Shown here: positions 1 through 5,318 of the stretch, piece by piece | Position numbering within the stretch: position 1 is the stretch's first letter | Layout of the letters: the number at the start of each line of letters is the position of its first letter | Source of the DNA: SZAS-79 sp038319115 | Lineage (GTDB): Bacteria > Pseudomonadota > Gammaproteobacteria > Burkholderiales > SG8-39 | Reading direction: 5' to 3' | NCBI GenBank assembly: GCA_038319115.1 | Contig: JBBQCV010000253.1 | Coordinates: 1 to 5,318, forward strand | DNA length: 5,318 nt | Notes under the pieces: model-generated | What the model was told of the DNA's origin: nothing | Databases searched by the model: none | What the model saw: the letters and a program-made list of their open reading frames with translations, nothing else | Program-made: the position numbers and the translations under genes

Positions 1-5
1 GGGAA

Positions 6-1175
6 TCAGGCCGTGACGGCCGGCGCCGGTGGCACCGCGTGCCGGGGCAGGTTGATGGTGAATACGCACCCAATGCCCGGCACGTCGCGCACGCTGAGCT
101 CGCCCGAATGCTCTTCGACACTGCGCCGGCAGATCGACAGCCCCAGTCCGAGTCCGGATTTGTCTCGTCTGCTTTGTTGCGTAAACGGCAGGAACATCGA
201 GTCCTCGACACCCGGAGCCAGCCCGCCGCACCGGTCGGATACGTCGATGAGGATGCGGTCCAGCGACCCGTAGGCATCCAGCGAGACCTCGGTCGCGTGG
301 TCAGTGAACTTGAATGCGTTCTGCAGCAGGTTGCCGACCGCGGAAAGCAGCAGGTCGCGGTCGCCGTCCACGGCCAGCGTCGGATCGACTGTCGAAACAA
401 CCAGCGAGCAGCTGCGCGAATTCGCCTCGAGGGTCGCCGAGACCTGGATGTCGGCGATGAGGTGGGCGAGCGAAAACAGGTCGCGGCGTGGCGGTATGCC
501 CGCGGTGAGGCGGACGTCGGCGAGCGACCGGTCGATCAGGGTGCGCATGCCGAGCAGGCTGCGCTCGAGCGCACCGCCGGTTGCGCCGCCCAGTTCGATC
601 TGGCCCGTCTTGATCGCCGCCAGCGCAAGCGCGGCCGTATGCAGGTGGTTGCGCAGTTCGTGCGAGAGGGCACCGAGCTTCTCGTTCATGAGCCGCTCGC
701 CCGTCGCGACGGTCGATGCATTGCTCAAATGGGAAAACTCGCCGACCGCGTCGGCGATGGCATTGTCCAGGCAGCGGTTGAGGGTGCGGAATTCGTCCAC
801 GCCGATCGGCTCTCCGGCGTCGATCGCGGCATTGGTGATCGCCTGGCACATGTCGCCGTAGTCGTGGACGACCTGGTCGATGGTGTAACCGTTTTTGAGC
901 AGCGCGCTGCCGTGCCGCACGGCGCTGGCGCCGATTTCGGAAAAGTCGGGGTTGCCGGCCGCCGACCCCGAGATCCTCAGGCTGGCCCCCGCATCCTTGT
1001 TCTCTTCCGCCCGCAACGTACGGATAAGCTGATCGAGGAAGAGCGGTATGCCGTTCTCGATCTGCGCGTCGCTGGGCTCGGGCGATACGCGCTGTGCAAC
1101 GCTCGCCTGGCACCGATCGATGAGTTCCAGCCTGTTGGCGGTTAGGAATTCGTGAAGCATCTTCCAAAGGTACAC
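6..1175 (-). CDS. Soluble sensor histidine kinase (HisKA-like plus HATPase_c), complete
   Basis: This is probably a cytoplasmic two-component sensor kinase that autophosphorylates on histidine and passes the phosphate to a response regulator not found in the window. The 389-residue protein has no hydrophobic membrane segment or signal peptide. Residues 1-150 form a mostly helical input region (with HGSALLKNGYTIDQVVHDYGD at about 88-108) that loosely recalls RsbRD-type N-terminal domains; that likeness is a guess. The H-box is SHELRNHLH with phospho-acceptor His172. Glu173 and Asn176 fit the ExxN/T phosphatase pattern, but the usual proline after it is His177. The ATP-binding domain shows an N-box (NLLQNAFKFT, about 282-291), G1 (DRCGG, 314-318), F-box (FLPF, 328-331) and G2 (GLGLGLSI, 341-348). 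The first start is GTG at 1175. An ATG at 1160 (MLHEF) would give 384 residues. Neither has a good Shine-Dalgarno, so the start is uncertain. It lies 219 bases downstream of the binding-protein gene on the same strand. Confidence 0.9.
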   Translation of the reverse strand: MYLWKMLHEFLTANRLELIDRCQASVAQRVSPEPSDAQIENGIPLFLDQLIRTLRAEENKDAGASLRISGSAAGNPDFSEIGASAVRHGSALLKNGYTIDQVVHDYGDMCQAITNAAIDAGEPIGVDEFRTLNRCLDNAIADAVGEFSHLSNASTVATGERLMNEKLGALSHELRNHLHTAALALAAIKTGQIELGGATGGALERSLLGMRTLIDRSLADVRLTAGIPPRRDLFSLAHLIADIQVSATLEANSRSCSLVVSTVDPTLAVDGDRDLLLSAVGNLLQNAFKFTDHATEVSLDAYGSLDRILIDVSDRCGGLAPGVEDSMFLPFTQQSRRDKSGLGLGLSICRRSVEEHSGELSVRDVPGIGCVFTINLPRHAVPPAPAVTA

Positions 1176-1194
1176 GCCTGCGCGGTGGGCATTC

Positions 1195-1208
1195 GTTCGT
1201 TAACGAAC
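1195..1208. promoter_or_regulatory. Perfect 14-base palindrome, possible operator
   Basis: GTTCGTTAACGAAC reads identically on both strands and lies 19 bases upstream of the kinase GTG start. A perfect palindrome of this length with an AT centre (GTTAAC) is typical of sites bound by dimeric regulators such as the TetR, MarR or GntR types. The regulator is unknown and no regulator gene is in the window. It is a poor RNA hairpin, because only five pairs would remain around a four-base loop, so a DNA-binding site is the better reading. Function is inferred from position and symmetry only. Confidence 0.45.
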
Positions 1209-1240
1209 ATATGGCGCGACCCGGCCACACCCGCGGGATC

Positions 1241-1260
1241 GATTACATCCCGTTACACCG
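1241..1260. repeat. 10-base tandem repeat (GATTACATCC / CGTTACACCG)
   Basis: Two adjacent 10-base units share TTACA at the same offset, followed by a C two bases later. One-turn spacing of half-sites is how OmpR-family response regulators often bind. The site sits about 65 bases upstream of the kinase start, where an activator or autoregulator could act. The match is short and could be chance. Confidence 0.25.
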
Positions 1261-1298
1261 TCGCGCGCCCAAATGCCGTCTAACTGCGGTGCGAAGGC

Positions 1299-1328
1299 GA
1301 AGTCCCTACTTTCGGTGAAGTCCCTGCT
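1299..1328. repeat. Direct near-repeat, 12-base units 18 bases apart
   Basis: GAAGTCCCTACT at 1299-1310 recurs as GAAGTCCCTGCT at 1317-1328, matching 11 of 12 bases with a period of 18. It lies in the non-coding gap between the binding-protein and kinase genes. It may be a regulatory repeat or a relic of a small local duplication. No known motif was recognised. Confidence 0.35.
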
Positions 1329-1394
1329 GTGCTCACTGAATTGGCAGCAATTCCTTTGCTTTAAGACGCACGAGCGATTTCCGTCCGTGAAAAT

Positions 1395-2375
1395 TCAGTT
1401 GGCCGAGATCTTCGCGCCGCGGATCACGCGCCCCCAGCGCTCGCGTTCGGCCAGCATGAATTCGCGGAACTGCTGTGGCGAGGGGCTGACCGTGGCCTGC
1501 GCGCCCATGTCGCCGATGCGCTTTTGCACATCCGCATCATTGGCCACTTGTTTCATCGCGTCAAAGAGCCTGGCCACGACCTCGGGCGGCATTTTGGGCG
1601 GCCCGCCGAGGCCCAGCCACACGATGGCTTCGATGTTCGCGCCGGATTCCTTGAGGGTGGGCACGTCCGGAACCACGGGCGAGCGCTCGGCGCCGGTCAC
1701 CGCCAGGGCGCGGAACTTGCCGCCCTTGATGAGGCCAAGGGGCGAGGGGAGCGAGTCGAACATCATCGTGACCTCGCCCCCCAGCAGGGCCGCGGTCACC
1801 TGCGACCCGCCTTTGTAGGGCACGTGCAGGATGTCGGTACCGGTCTGCTGCTTGAACAGCTCGGTCACGATGTTCGGGCCGCTGCCCATGCCGAACGAGC
1901 CGTAGGTGAGCTTGCCCGGCTGCGCCTTGGCTGCGCGGATCAGGTCCGTCACGCTGCGGTAGGGGCTGTCAGCCGAGACCGCCAGCACATAGGGAAACTG
2001 CACGCTCATCGAAATGGGCGTGATGTCGCCCACCGTATCGAAGGGCATGTCCTTCATGAGGTGCGGGCTGAAGGTGTGCAGGCTGGCGGCCATGAAGATC
2101 AGCGTGTAGCCGTCGGGCGGGGACTGGATCACCGCTTGGGTCCCGATGGTGCCGGTCGCGCCCGGGCGGTTCTCGACCACCACCGGCTGGCCGAGGATGG
2201 GCGAGAGTTTCTGCGCGACGATGCGCGCCACGTTGTCGGTGGCCCCGCCCGCCGGCCACGGCACCATGATCTTCACGGTTCGCGTGGGATAAGCCTGCTG
2301 TGCCTGGGCGGGGAGGAGGGGGGCTGCGAGGATTGCGGCCGCGGCCAGCAGCAGCGTCCTTCTGAGGTTGGTCAT
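1395..2375 (-). CDS. Bug/TctC-family tripartite tricarboxylate transporter substrate-binding protein
   Basis: This is a periplasmic solute-binding protein of 326 residues, the usual length for the family, whose members bind small carboxylates and related compounds. The signal peptide is clear: a basic start (MTNLRR), a hydrophobic core at about residues 8-22, and probable cleavage after AQA at Ala25. Family hallmarks include VPWPAGGATDNVAR (38-51), GQPVVVENRPGATGTIG (62-78), the SFGMGSGPN loop (160-168) and HVPYKGG (184-190). The start is fixed by the signal peptide and by AGGAG six bases upstream, although the open frame continues further upstream inside the hydrolase gene. The ATG overlaps the hydrolase stop as ATGA, so the two are translationally coupled. 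No TctA or TctB membrane subunit is nearby, as is common for these receptors in Burkholderiales, so the transporter partner and ligand are unknown. Confidence 0.95.
   Translation of the reverse strand: MTNLRRTLLLAAAAILAAPLLPAQAQQAYPTRTVKIMVPWPAGGATDNVARIVAQKLSPILGQPVVVENRPGATGTIGTQAVIQSPPDGYTLIFMAASLHTFSPHLMKDMPFDTVGDITPISMSVQFPYVLAVSADSPYRSVTDLIRAAKAQPGKLTYGSFGMGSGPNIVTELFKQQTGTDILHVPYKGGSQVTAALLGGEVTMMFDSLPSPLGLIKGGKFRALAVTGAERSPVVPDVPTLKESGANIEAIVWLGLGGPPKMPPEVVARLFDAMKQVANDADVQKRIGDMGAQATVSPSPQQFREFMLAERERWGRVIRGAKISAN
2372..2375 (-). other. ATGA stop/start overlap coupling hydrolase and Bug genes
   Basis: On the minus strand the hydrolase ends with CAA TGA, and the binding-protein ATG starts one base before that TGA, giving a 4-base overlap. 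This arrangement usually means one transcript and coupled translation. Confidence 0.9.
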
Positions 2376-4237
2376 TGGAAACTCCTGGTACGGGGGTGGA
2401 TTGGGGAAAAGTCGGGCCGCGCGCGCATCGGCAATTCGATCTTCGATCCGCGCGTCCCGCCGCAGGCAATCTCGAACCGCGGTGGGCGGCCGTGCGGAAC
2501 TTGCGGATAGTGCTGCGCGTCGGCCCCTGCAATCGACAGGCGCAACCGGCTGCCCTTGGCGAAAGTCCACGACACGGGCAACAGGGCGATCTCGAGTTGT
2601 GCAGGCTCATTGCGTGCCATGAGCTGCGCGTCTTTGCGCAGGAACGAACGGTAGGTCCAGTCGCAGGCGTAGTTGGAAGGGGCGGAGGCGGTCTTGCGAT
2701 GCAACGCGCGCAGCATGCCCTCCGCGACGTAGTGGCTGCGCCCTTCGGCATCGACTTCGCTCAGGTAGAGGAATACGCCGGCGTCGGTCTCGCTCGAGGC
2801 GAGCGTAAGTGTCGCGATCACGTGGCCGGTGAGTTCCATCGGCGTTTCGAAGGGCAGGGAGGTGAAATTGAGCATGCGCTCGTCGCGTCCCTGCCAGTCC
2901 GGGTAGTACTCGGGGATATCCATCAATCCCAGCCGCTCGTAACGCGTGCTGCGGCCCGTGGTGGTGGTGAAGTCGACCTGGTAGGTGGCCTTTGTTTCCT
3001 GCGCCGGACGCTGGCGCGAGAGTTCGCCCGGGGCCAGATGCAGTGTGACGCTGCGCGGCACCGGCGGCCATGCGTCGGCCGCCTGCCAGGCTTCGGCGTG
3101 GATGCTGAAATAGTGGATGCGCTTTTCCTCGTCCAGCCCGGTCTTTCGGCCCATGAGGTATTGGTCGAAGAAGCGCACCACGTCGCCGAAAAGGTCGAAG
3201 TGGGGCACCTGCCGGTCGCGCCACGGCGAGCCGTTGGTGCGCGCCCCGTGGTCCCACGGCCCCAGCACGAGGAAATGGTTGGGCCGCTTGAGCGTCATGA
3301 ACCGGCTGATGGCGGCGCTGCTGTAGCCCGAGCCGTCGAACCAGCCCGAGCACGAGTAGATCGCCACCTCCTTGCCGAATTTTTCGTAGTACGTGTACGG
3401 GCTGCAAACTTCCAGAGTGAGTTCGGGATCGTGCAACAGCCCCTCGCCGCGAAATGCGTATTCGGGCGCGGCGTCGTGCAGGTTGAAGTTCTGCTTGTGC
3501 TCGTGCATCGCCTGCTGGAGCAACACGCCGTCGGGGTCTTCGTCCACCGGGTGGGGCCCGCGGAAAGCCGGATCACCGAAGTAGGCGTACTTCTTGATCG
3601 CCTCGGTGCGGTTATGGTCGAGTGAGACGCAGCAGTCGTTGTATTGCTCGGTCCAGACCCGCGACAGCATGCCGCCGGGGTAGAGCTGGTCGGCGTAGAT
3701 CTCGTTGATCGCGAACAGCGGTGCGATCGCCTTGACCGCGGGGTGCCCGGTGCCGGCGAGGAACAGCGACGCCGCGCCCGGATAAGAGATGCCCGTGGCG
3801 CCGATCTTGCCGTCGGACCATGCCTGCCCGACGATCCACTCCGCGACCTGGCCGAAGTCGTCGCGCTCGCGCGGCGAGCGGAAGGAATCGCGCGTGCCGA
3901 AACTTGCGCCCGTGCCGCGCACATCGATGACCACCAGCGCATAGCCGCGCGGCACGAAGGCGTCGCGGTAGCGGGCCGCCATCGGCGTGTATTCGGCCAC
4001 CGGCCCTTCGGTCTTGAAGCGCCGGTAGTACGGCGTGGCGACCACGATGGCGGGGAACCGGGTGTCGCGGGGCGCGCCCTGCGGGATGTAGACATCGACG
4101 GCAATGCGCACGCCGTCGCGCATGGCCACGTAGCACGAGGCCGGTTGCGCGGGCAGCGTGAACTCGGCCGGGCGCTTGGCCATGTAGGTGCTGGGCGGGA
4201 CTTTCCAGGCGCTCGAATCGGCGTCGCGGTCGGACAT
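2372..4237 (-). CDS. CocE/NonD-family serine hydrolase (X-Pro dipeptidyl-peptidase-like)
   Basis: This is a 621-residue alpha/beta hydrolase, related to cocaine esterase, alpha-amino-acid ester hydrolases and glutaryl-7-ACA acylases; members cleave esters or amides. The substrate cannot be read from sequence. The hydrolase core begins near MRDGVRIAVDVYIP (39-52). TPYYRR (68-73) probably supplies the oxyanion-hole tyrosine (Tyr70), and DVRGTGAS (105-112) is a family signature. The probable catalytic triad is Ser151 (GISYPG, 149-154), Asp301 (SGWFDGSGY, 297-305) and His330 (LGPWDHGA, 325-332). Residues from about 375 to 600 fit the C-terminal jelly-roll domain. It is somewhat longer than cocaine esterase (about 574 residues). 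No signal peptide is seen, so it is probably cytoplasmic. The start at 4237 is supported by GAGGAG five bases upstream; an in-frame start at 4297 adds 20 unlikely residues. It is the first gene of the operon and overlaps the binding-protein gene by four bases. Confidence 0.93.
   Translation of the reverse strand: MSDRDADSSAWKVPPSTYMAKRPAEFTLPAQPASCYVAMRDGVRIAVDVYIPQGAPRDTRFPAIVVATPYYRRFKTEGPVAEYTPMAARYRDAFVPRGYALVVIDVRGTGASFGTRDSFRSPRERDDFGQVAEWIVGQAWSDGKIGATGISYPGAASLFLAGTGHPAVKAIAPLFAINEIYADQLYPGGMLSRVWTEQYNDCCVSLDHNRTEAIKKYAYFGDPAFRGPHPVDEDPDGVLLQQAMHEHKQNFNLHDAAPEYAFRGEGLLHDPELTLEVCSPYTYYEKFGKEVAIYSCSGWFDGSGYSSAAISRFMTLKRPNHFLVLGPWDHGARTNGSPWRDRQVPHFDLFGDVVRFFDQYLMGRKTGLDEEKRIHYFSIHAEAWQAADAWPPVPRSVTLHLAPGELSRQRPAQETKATYQVDFTTTTGRSTRYERLGLMDIPEYYPDWQGRDERMLNFTSLPFETPMELTGHVIATLTLASSETDAGVFLYLSEVDAEGRSHYVAEGMLRALHRKTASAPSNYACDWTYRSFLRKDAQLMARNEPAQLEIALLPVSWTFAKGSRLRLSIAGADAQHYPQVPHGRPPRFEIACGGTRGSKIELPMRARPDFSPIHPRTRSFQ
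2382..2386 (-). promoter_or_regulatory. Shine-Dalgarno AGGAG of the Bug gene
   Basis: AGGAG lies six bases upstream of the ATG at 2375, inside the 3' end of the hydrolase gene. It decides the start in favour of MTNLRR over upstream in-frame codons, and it suggests the gene can also load ribosomes on its own. Confidence 0.85.
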
Positions 4238-4242
4238 CGGGG

Positions 4243-4248
4243 CTCCTC
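4243..4248 (-). promoter_or_regulatory. Shine-Dalgarno GAGGAG of the hydrolase gene
   Basis: GAGGAG lies five bases upstream of the ATG at 4237. It decides this start over the in-frame codon at 4297, which would put the ribosome site inside the coding sequence. Confidence 0.85.
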
Positions 4249-4283
4249 GGGGGAATCGGTGCTGCAGCTTTGAGCGAGGCGGA

Positions 4284-4289
4284 AATATA
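4284..4289 (-). promoter_or_regulatory. Possible -10 box (TATATT) for the hydrolase-Bug operon
   Basis: TATATT matches the sigma-70 -10 consensus at five of six positions and stands out in GC-rich DNA, 46 bases upstream of the hydrolase start. The -35 position shows nothing resembling TTGACA and there is no extended -10 TGn, so this is only a candidate. Confidence 0.3.
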
Positions 4290-4410
4290 GCCTGCAACTT
4301 CGCCGTGGCGCGGATTCTGTGGGGACTGTTTCACGCCCGAGCGGCGTGGCCGGCGGCAGCGCGCGTTGGCGCACGGAAACCGGGCCAAAGTCCGGTCACA
4401 CTCGACGCCG

Positions 4411-5318
4411 ATGTCGCTCACCAAATTTAGCGCCCTGGCGCTCCTCGCGCTGATCGCAGGCCATGGCCTTGCGCAGACGCCGGGCACGCTCGACCCCGCG
4501 CCGCTTCCACCCCTGGCCAACCCCGCCGACCCGTCGACACCGGCCAAGGAGCTATTCGGCCGCGAGCTTACGCCGGCAAAGGCGAGCGCCCGGGTGTACG
4601 GCTTCTATTCCAAGGGATGCCTTGCAGGCGCCGAGTCGGTGCCCATCACCGGCCCGACATGGCAGGTCATGCGCCTGTCGCGGCACCGCAACTGGGGCCA
4701 CCCCGAACTCGTGAAGCTGGTGGAACGGCTGGCCGACAAGACCCACAAGCTCACCGGCTGGCCGGGCATCCTCGTGGGCGACCTGTCGCAGCCGCGCGGC
4801 GGCCCGATGCTCACCGGGCACGACAGCCACCAGGTGGGGCTCGATGCCGACATCTGGCTCACGCCCATGCCCGCGCGCGAACTGACCCGCCTGGAGCGCG
4901 AGGAAATGTCCGCGACCCTTGTGGTGGCCGCGTCGCGCAAGGACGTCGACCTGGCGGTCTGGACGCCGGGGCATGTGGCGCTCATCAAGGCCGCGGCGCA
5001 GGAACCCGAAGTCGAGCGCATCTTCGTCAACGCGGCCATCAAGAAGGCATTGTGCCGCGATGCGGGCCCAACCGATCGCCGATGGCTGGGCAAGGTGCGG
5101 CCGCTGTGGCAGCACGACTACCACTTCCACATTCGCATGCGCTGCCCGCGCGACAGCCGGGGATGCACTCCACAGGCACCGCCTCCGGTGACCGAGGGTT
5201 GCGGTGCGGAGCTCGACTGGTGGTTTCGCGACGAGGTGCTGTTCCCCAAGCCGTCGACGGTGCCGCCCAAGCCACGCACGCCGCTGACCGTGGCGAACCT
5301 GCCGCGCCAGTGCAGCCA
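4411..5318 (+). CDS. mepA: Penicillin-insensitive murein endopeptidase MepA (3' end outside window)
   Basis: MepA is a periplasmic zinc metallopeptidase of the LAS group that cuts D-Ala-meso-DAP cross-links in peptidoglycan and is not blocked by penicillin. The 302 residues visible begin with a signal peptide, probably cut after GLA at Ala21. The core motif GHDSHQVGLDADIW (136-149) supplies His140 and Asp147 as zinc ligands, and HDYHFHIR (235-242) supplies His240. His137, His235 and His238 fill the other conserved active-site positions, with the same spacing as in the E. coli enzyme. Six cysteines (70, 215, 245, 252, 264, 301) match the order expected for E. coli MepA's three disulfides, likely 70-301, 215-264 and 245-252. 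The protein already exceeds E. coli MepA (274 residues), and the last cysteine is reached, so the stop should lie shortly beyond the edge. The ATG at 4411 is chosen for the signal peptide; its Shine-Dalgarno is weak. It is transcribed divergently from the hydrolase operon. Confidence 0.95.
   Translation, partial: MSLTKFSALALLALIAGHGLAQTPGTLDPAPLPPLANPADPSTPAKELFGRELTPAKASARVYGFYSKGCLAGAESVPITGPTWQVMRLSRHRNWGHPELVKLVERLADKTHKLTGWPGILVGDLSQPRGGPMLTGHDSHQVGLDADIWLTPMPARELTRLEREEMSATLVVAASRKDVDLAVWTPGHVALIKAAAQEPEVERIFVNAAIKKALCRDAGPTDRRWLGKVRPLWQHDYHFHIRMRCPRDSRGCTPQAPPPVTEGCGAELDWWFRDEVLFPKPSTVPPKPRTPLTVANLPRQCS

Larger units (their letters stand above)
1176..1394. other. Intergenic leader between the Bug gene and the kinase gene
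   Basis: This 219-base gap separates two genes that both read on the minus strand. It is less GC-rich than its surroundings, especially near 1320-1394. I see no convincing rho-independent terminator after the binding-protein stop, so readthrough into the kinase is possible. The gap is nevertheless long enough for a separate kinase promoter. It holds a 14-base palindrome, a 10-base tandem repeat and a 12-base near-repeat, each listed separately. No clear sigma-70 -35/-10 pair and no believable gene on either strand was found. Confidence 0.6.
4238..4410. other. Divergent intergenic region between hydrolase operon and mepA
   Basis: This 173-base region separates two outward-reading genes, so it should contain the promoters of both. 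On the minus strand TATATT (4284-4289) is a -10-like box 46 bases from the hydrolase start, but no recognisable -35 lies at the right distance. On the plus strand I see no good promoter pair for mepA. An interrupted inverted repeat, ACCGG (4379-4383) and CCGGT (4392-4396), lies 14 bases upstream of the mepA ATG. It could be an operator, or chance in GC-rich DNA. Confidence 0.5.

Noticed and set aside
39..1145. Long plus-strand open frame antisense to the kinase gene
   Set aside because: The minus strand encodes every histidine kinase motif in this stretch. The antisense frame has an arginine/alanine-rich composition without recognisable domains, typical of mirror frames in GC-rich DNA.
1142..1210. 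Short minus-strand frame of 22 codons overlapping the kinase start, a possible leader peptide
   Set aside because: It has no Shine-Dalgarno, its start lies within the palindrome, and its residues show no attenuation-type codon run.
1338..1353. Hairpin GAATTG-GCAG-CAATTC downstream of the Bug gene, possible terminator
   Set aside because: The six-pair stem has only two G-C pairs, and on the minus strand it is not followed by a T-run, so it does not fit a rho-independent terminator for the Bug transcript.
1273..1818. Plus-strand open frame covering part of the leader region and the Bug gene
   Set aside because: Most of it is antisense to the well-supported Bug gene, it has no convincing ribosome site, and its product looks like nothing known.
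2375..3625. Long plus-strand open frame antisense to the hydrolase gene
   Set aside because: The opposite strand carries the complete catalytic triad and strong ribosome sites of the hydrolase. The plus-strand product shows no family motif.

Overview
The window is a stretch of high-GC chromosome that looks like a betaproteobacterium of the order Burkholderiales, perhaps Comamonadaceae. The main clue is a periplasmic binding protein of the Bug/TctC family, a family greatly expanded in that order. The dense, GC-rich coding style, which leaves long antisense open frames, also fits. No species can be named from the sequence alone. No RNA gene, insertion sequence, CRISPR array or phage feature was seen.

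Layout. Three genes lie on the minus strand and one on the plus strand. Reading the minus strand in transcription order, a CocE/NonD-type alpha/beta hydrolase (4237 down to 2372) overlaps by 4 bases (ATGA) with a Bug/TctC solute-binding protein (2375 down to 1395). A 219-base gap follows, then a soluble sensor histidine kinase (1175 down to 6). On the plus strand, divergent from the hydrolase across a 173-base gap, is a penicillin-insensitive murein endopeptidase, MepA (4411 onward). It is intact at its 5' end and runs off the right edge just after its last expected cysteine.

How the genes may work together. The hydrolase and binding protein are almost certainly one translationally coupled unit, each with a strong Shine-Dalgarno sequence. 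The simplest reading is a small catabolic module: the binding protein captures a small carboxylate-like solute in the periplasm, and the cytoplasmic serine hydrolase cleaves that solute or a related ester or amide. No TctA/TctB membrane subunits are present, so the binding protein is an orphan here. The kinase has no membrane segment and no response regulator in view. Its leader region carries a perfect 14-base palindrome and a 10-base tandem repeat, so it may be controlled separately from the operon. MepA is a cell-wall housekeeping enzyme with no evident link to the rest.

Novelty. The genes belong to known families. I see no clear new system. The items most worth a second look are the coupled hydrolase/Bug pair, the palindrome in front of the kinase, and the kinase's unusual H-box and unrecognised N-terminal sensor region.
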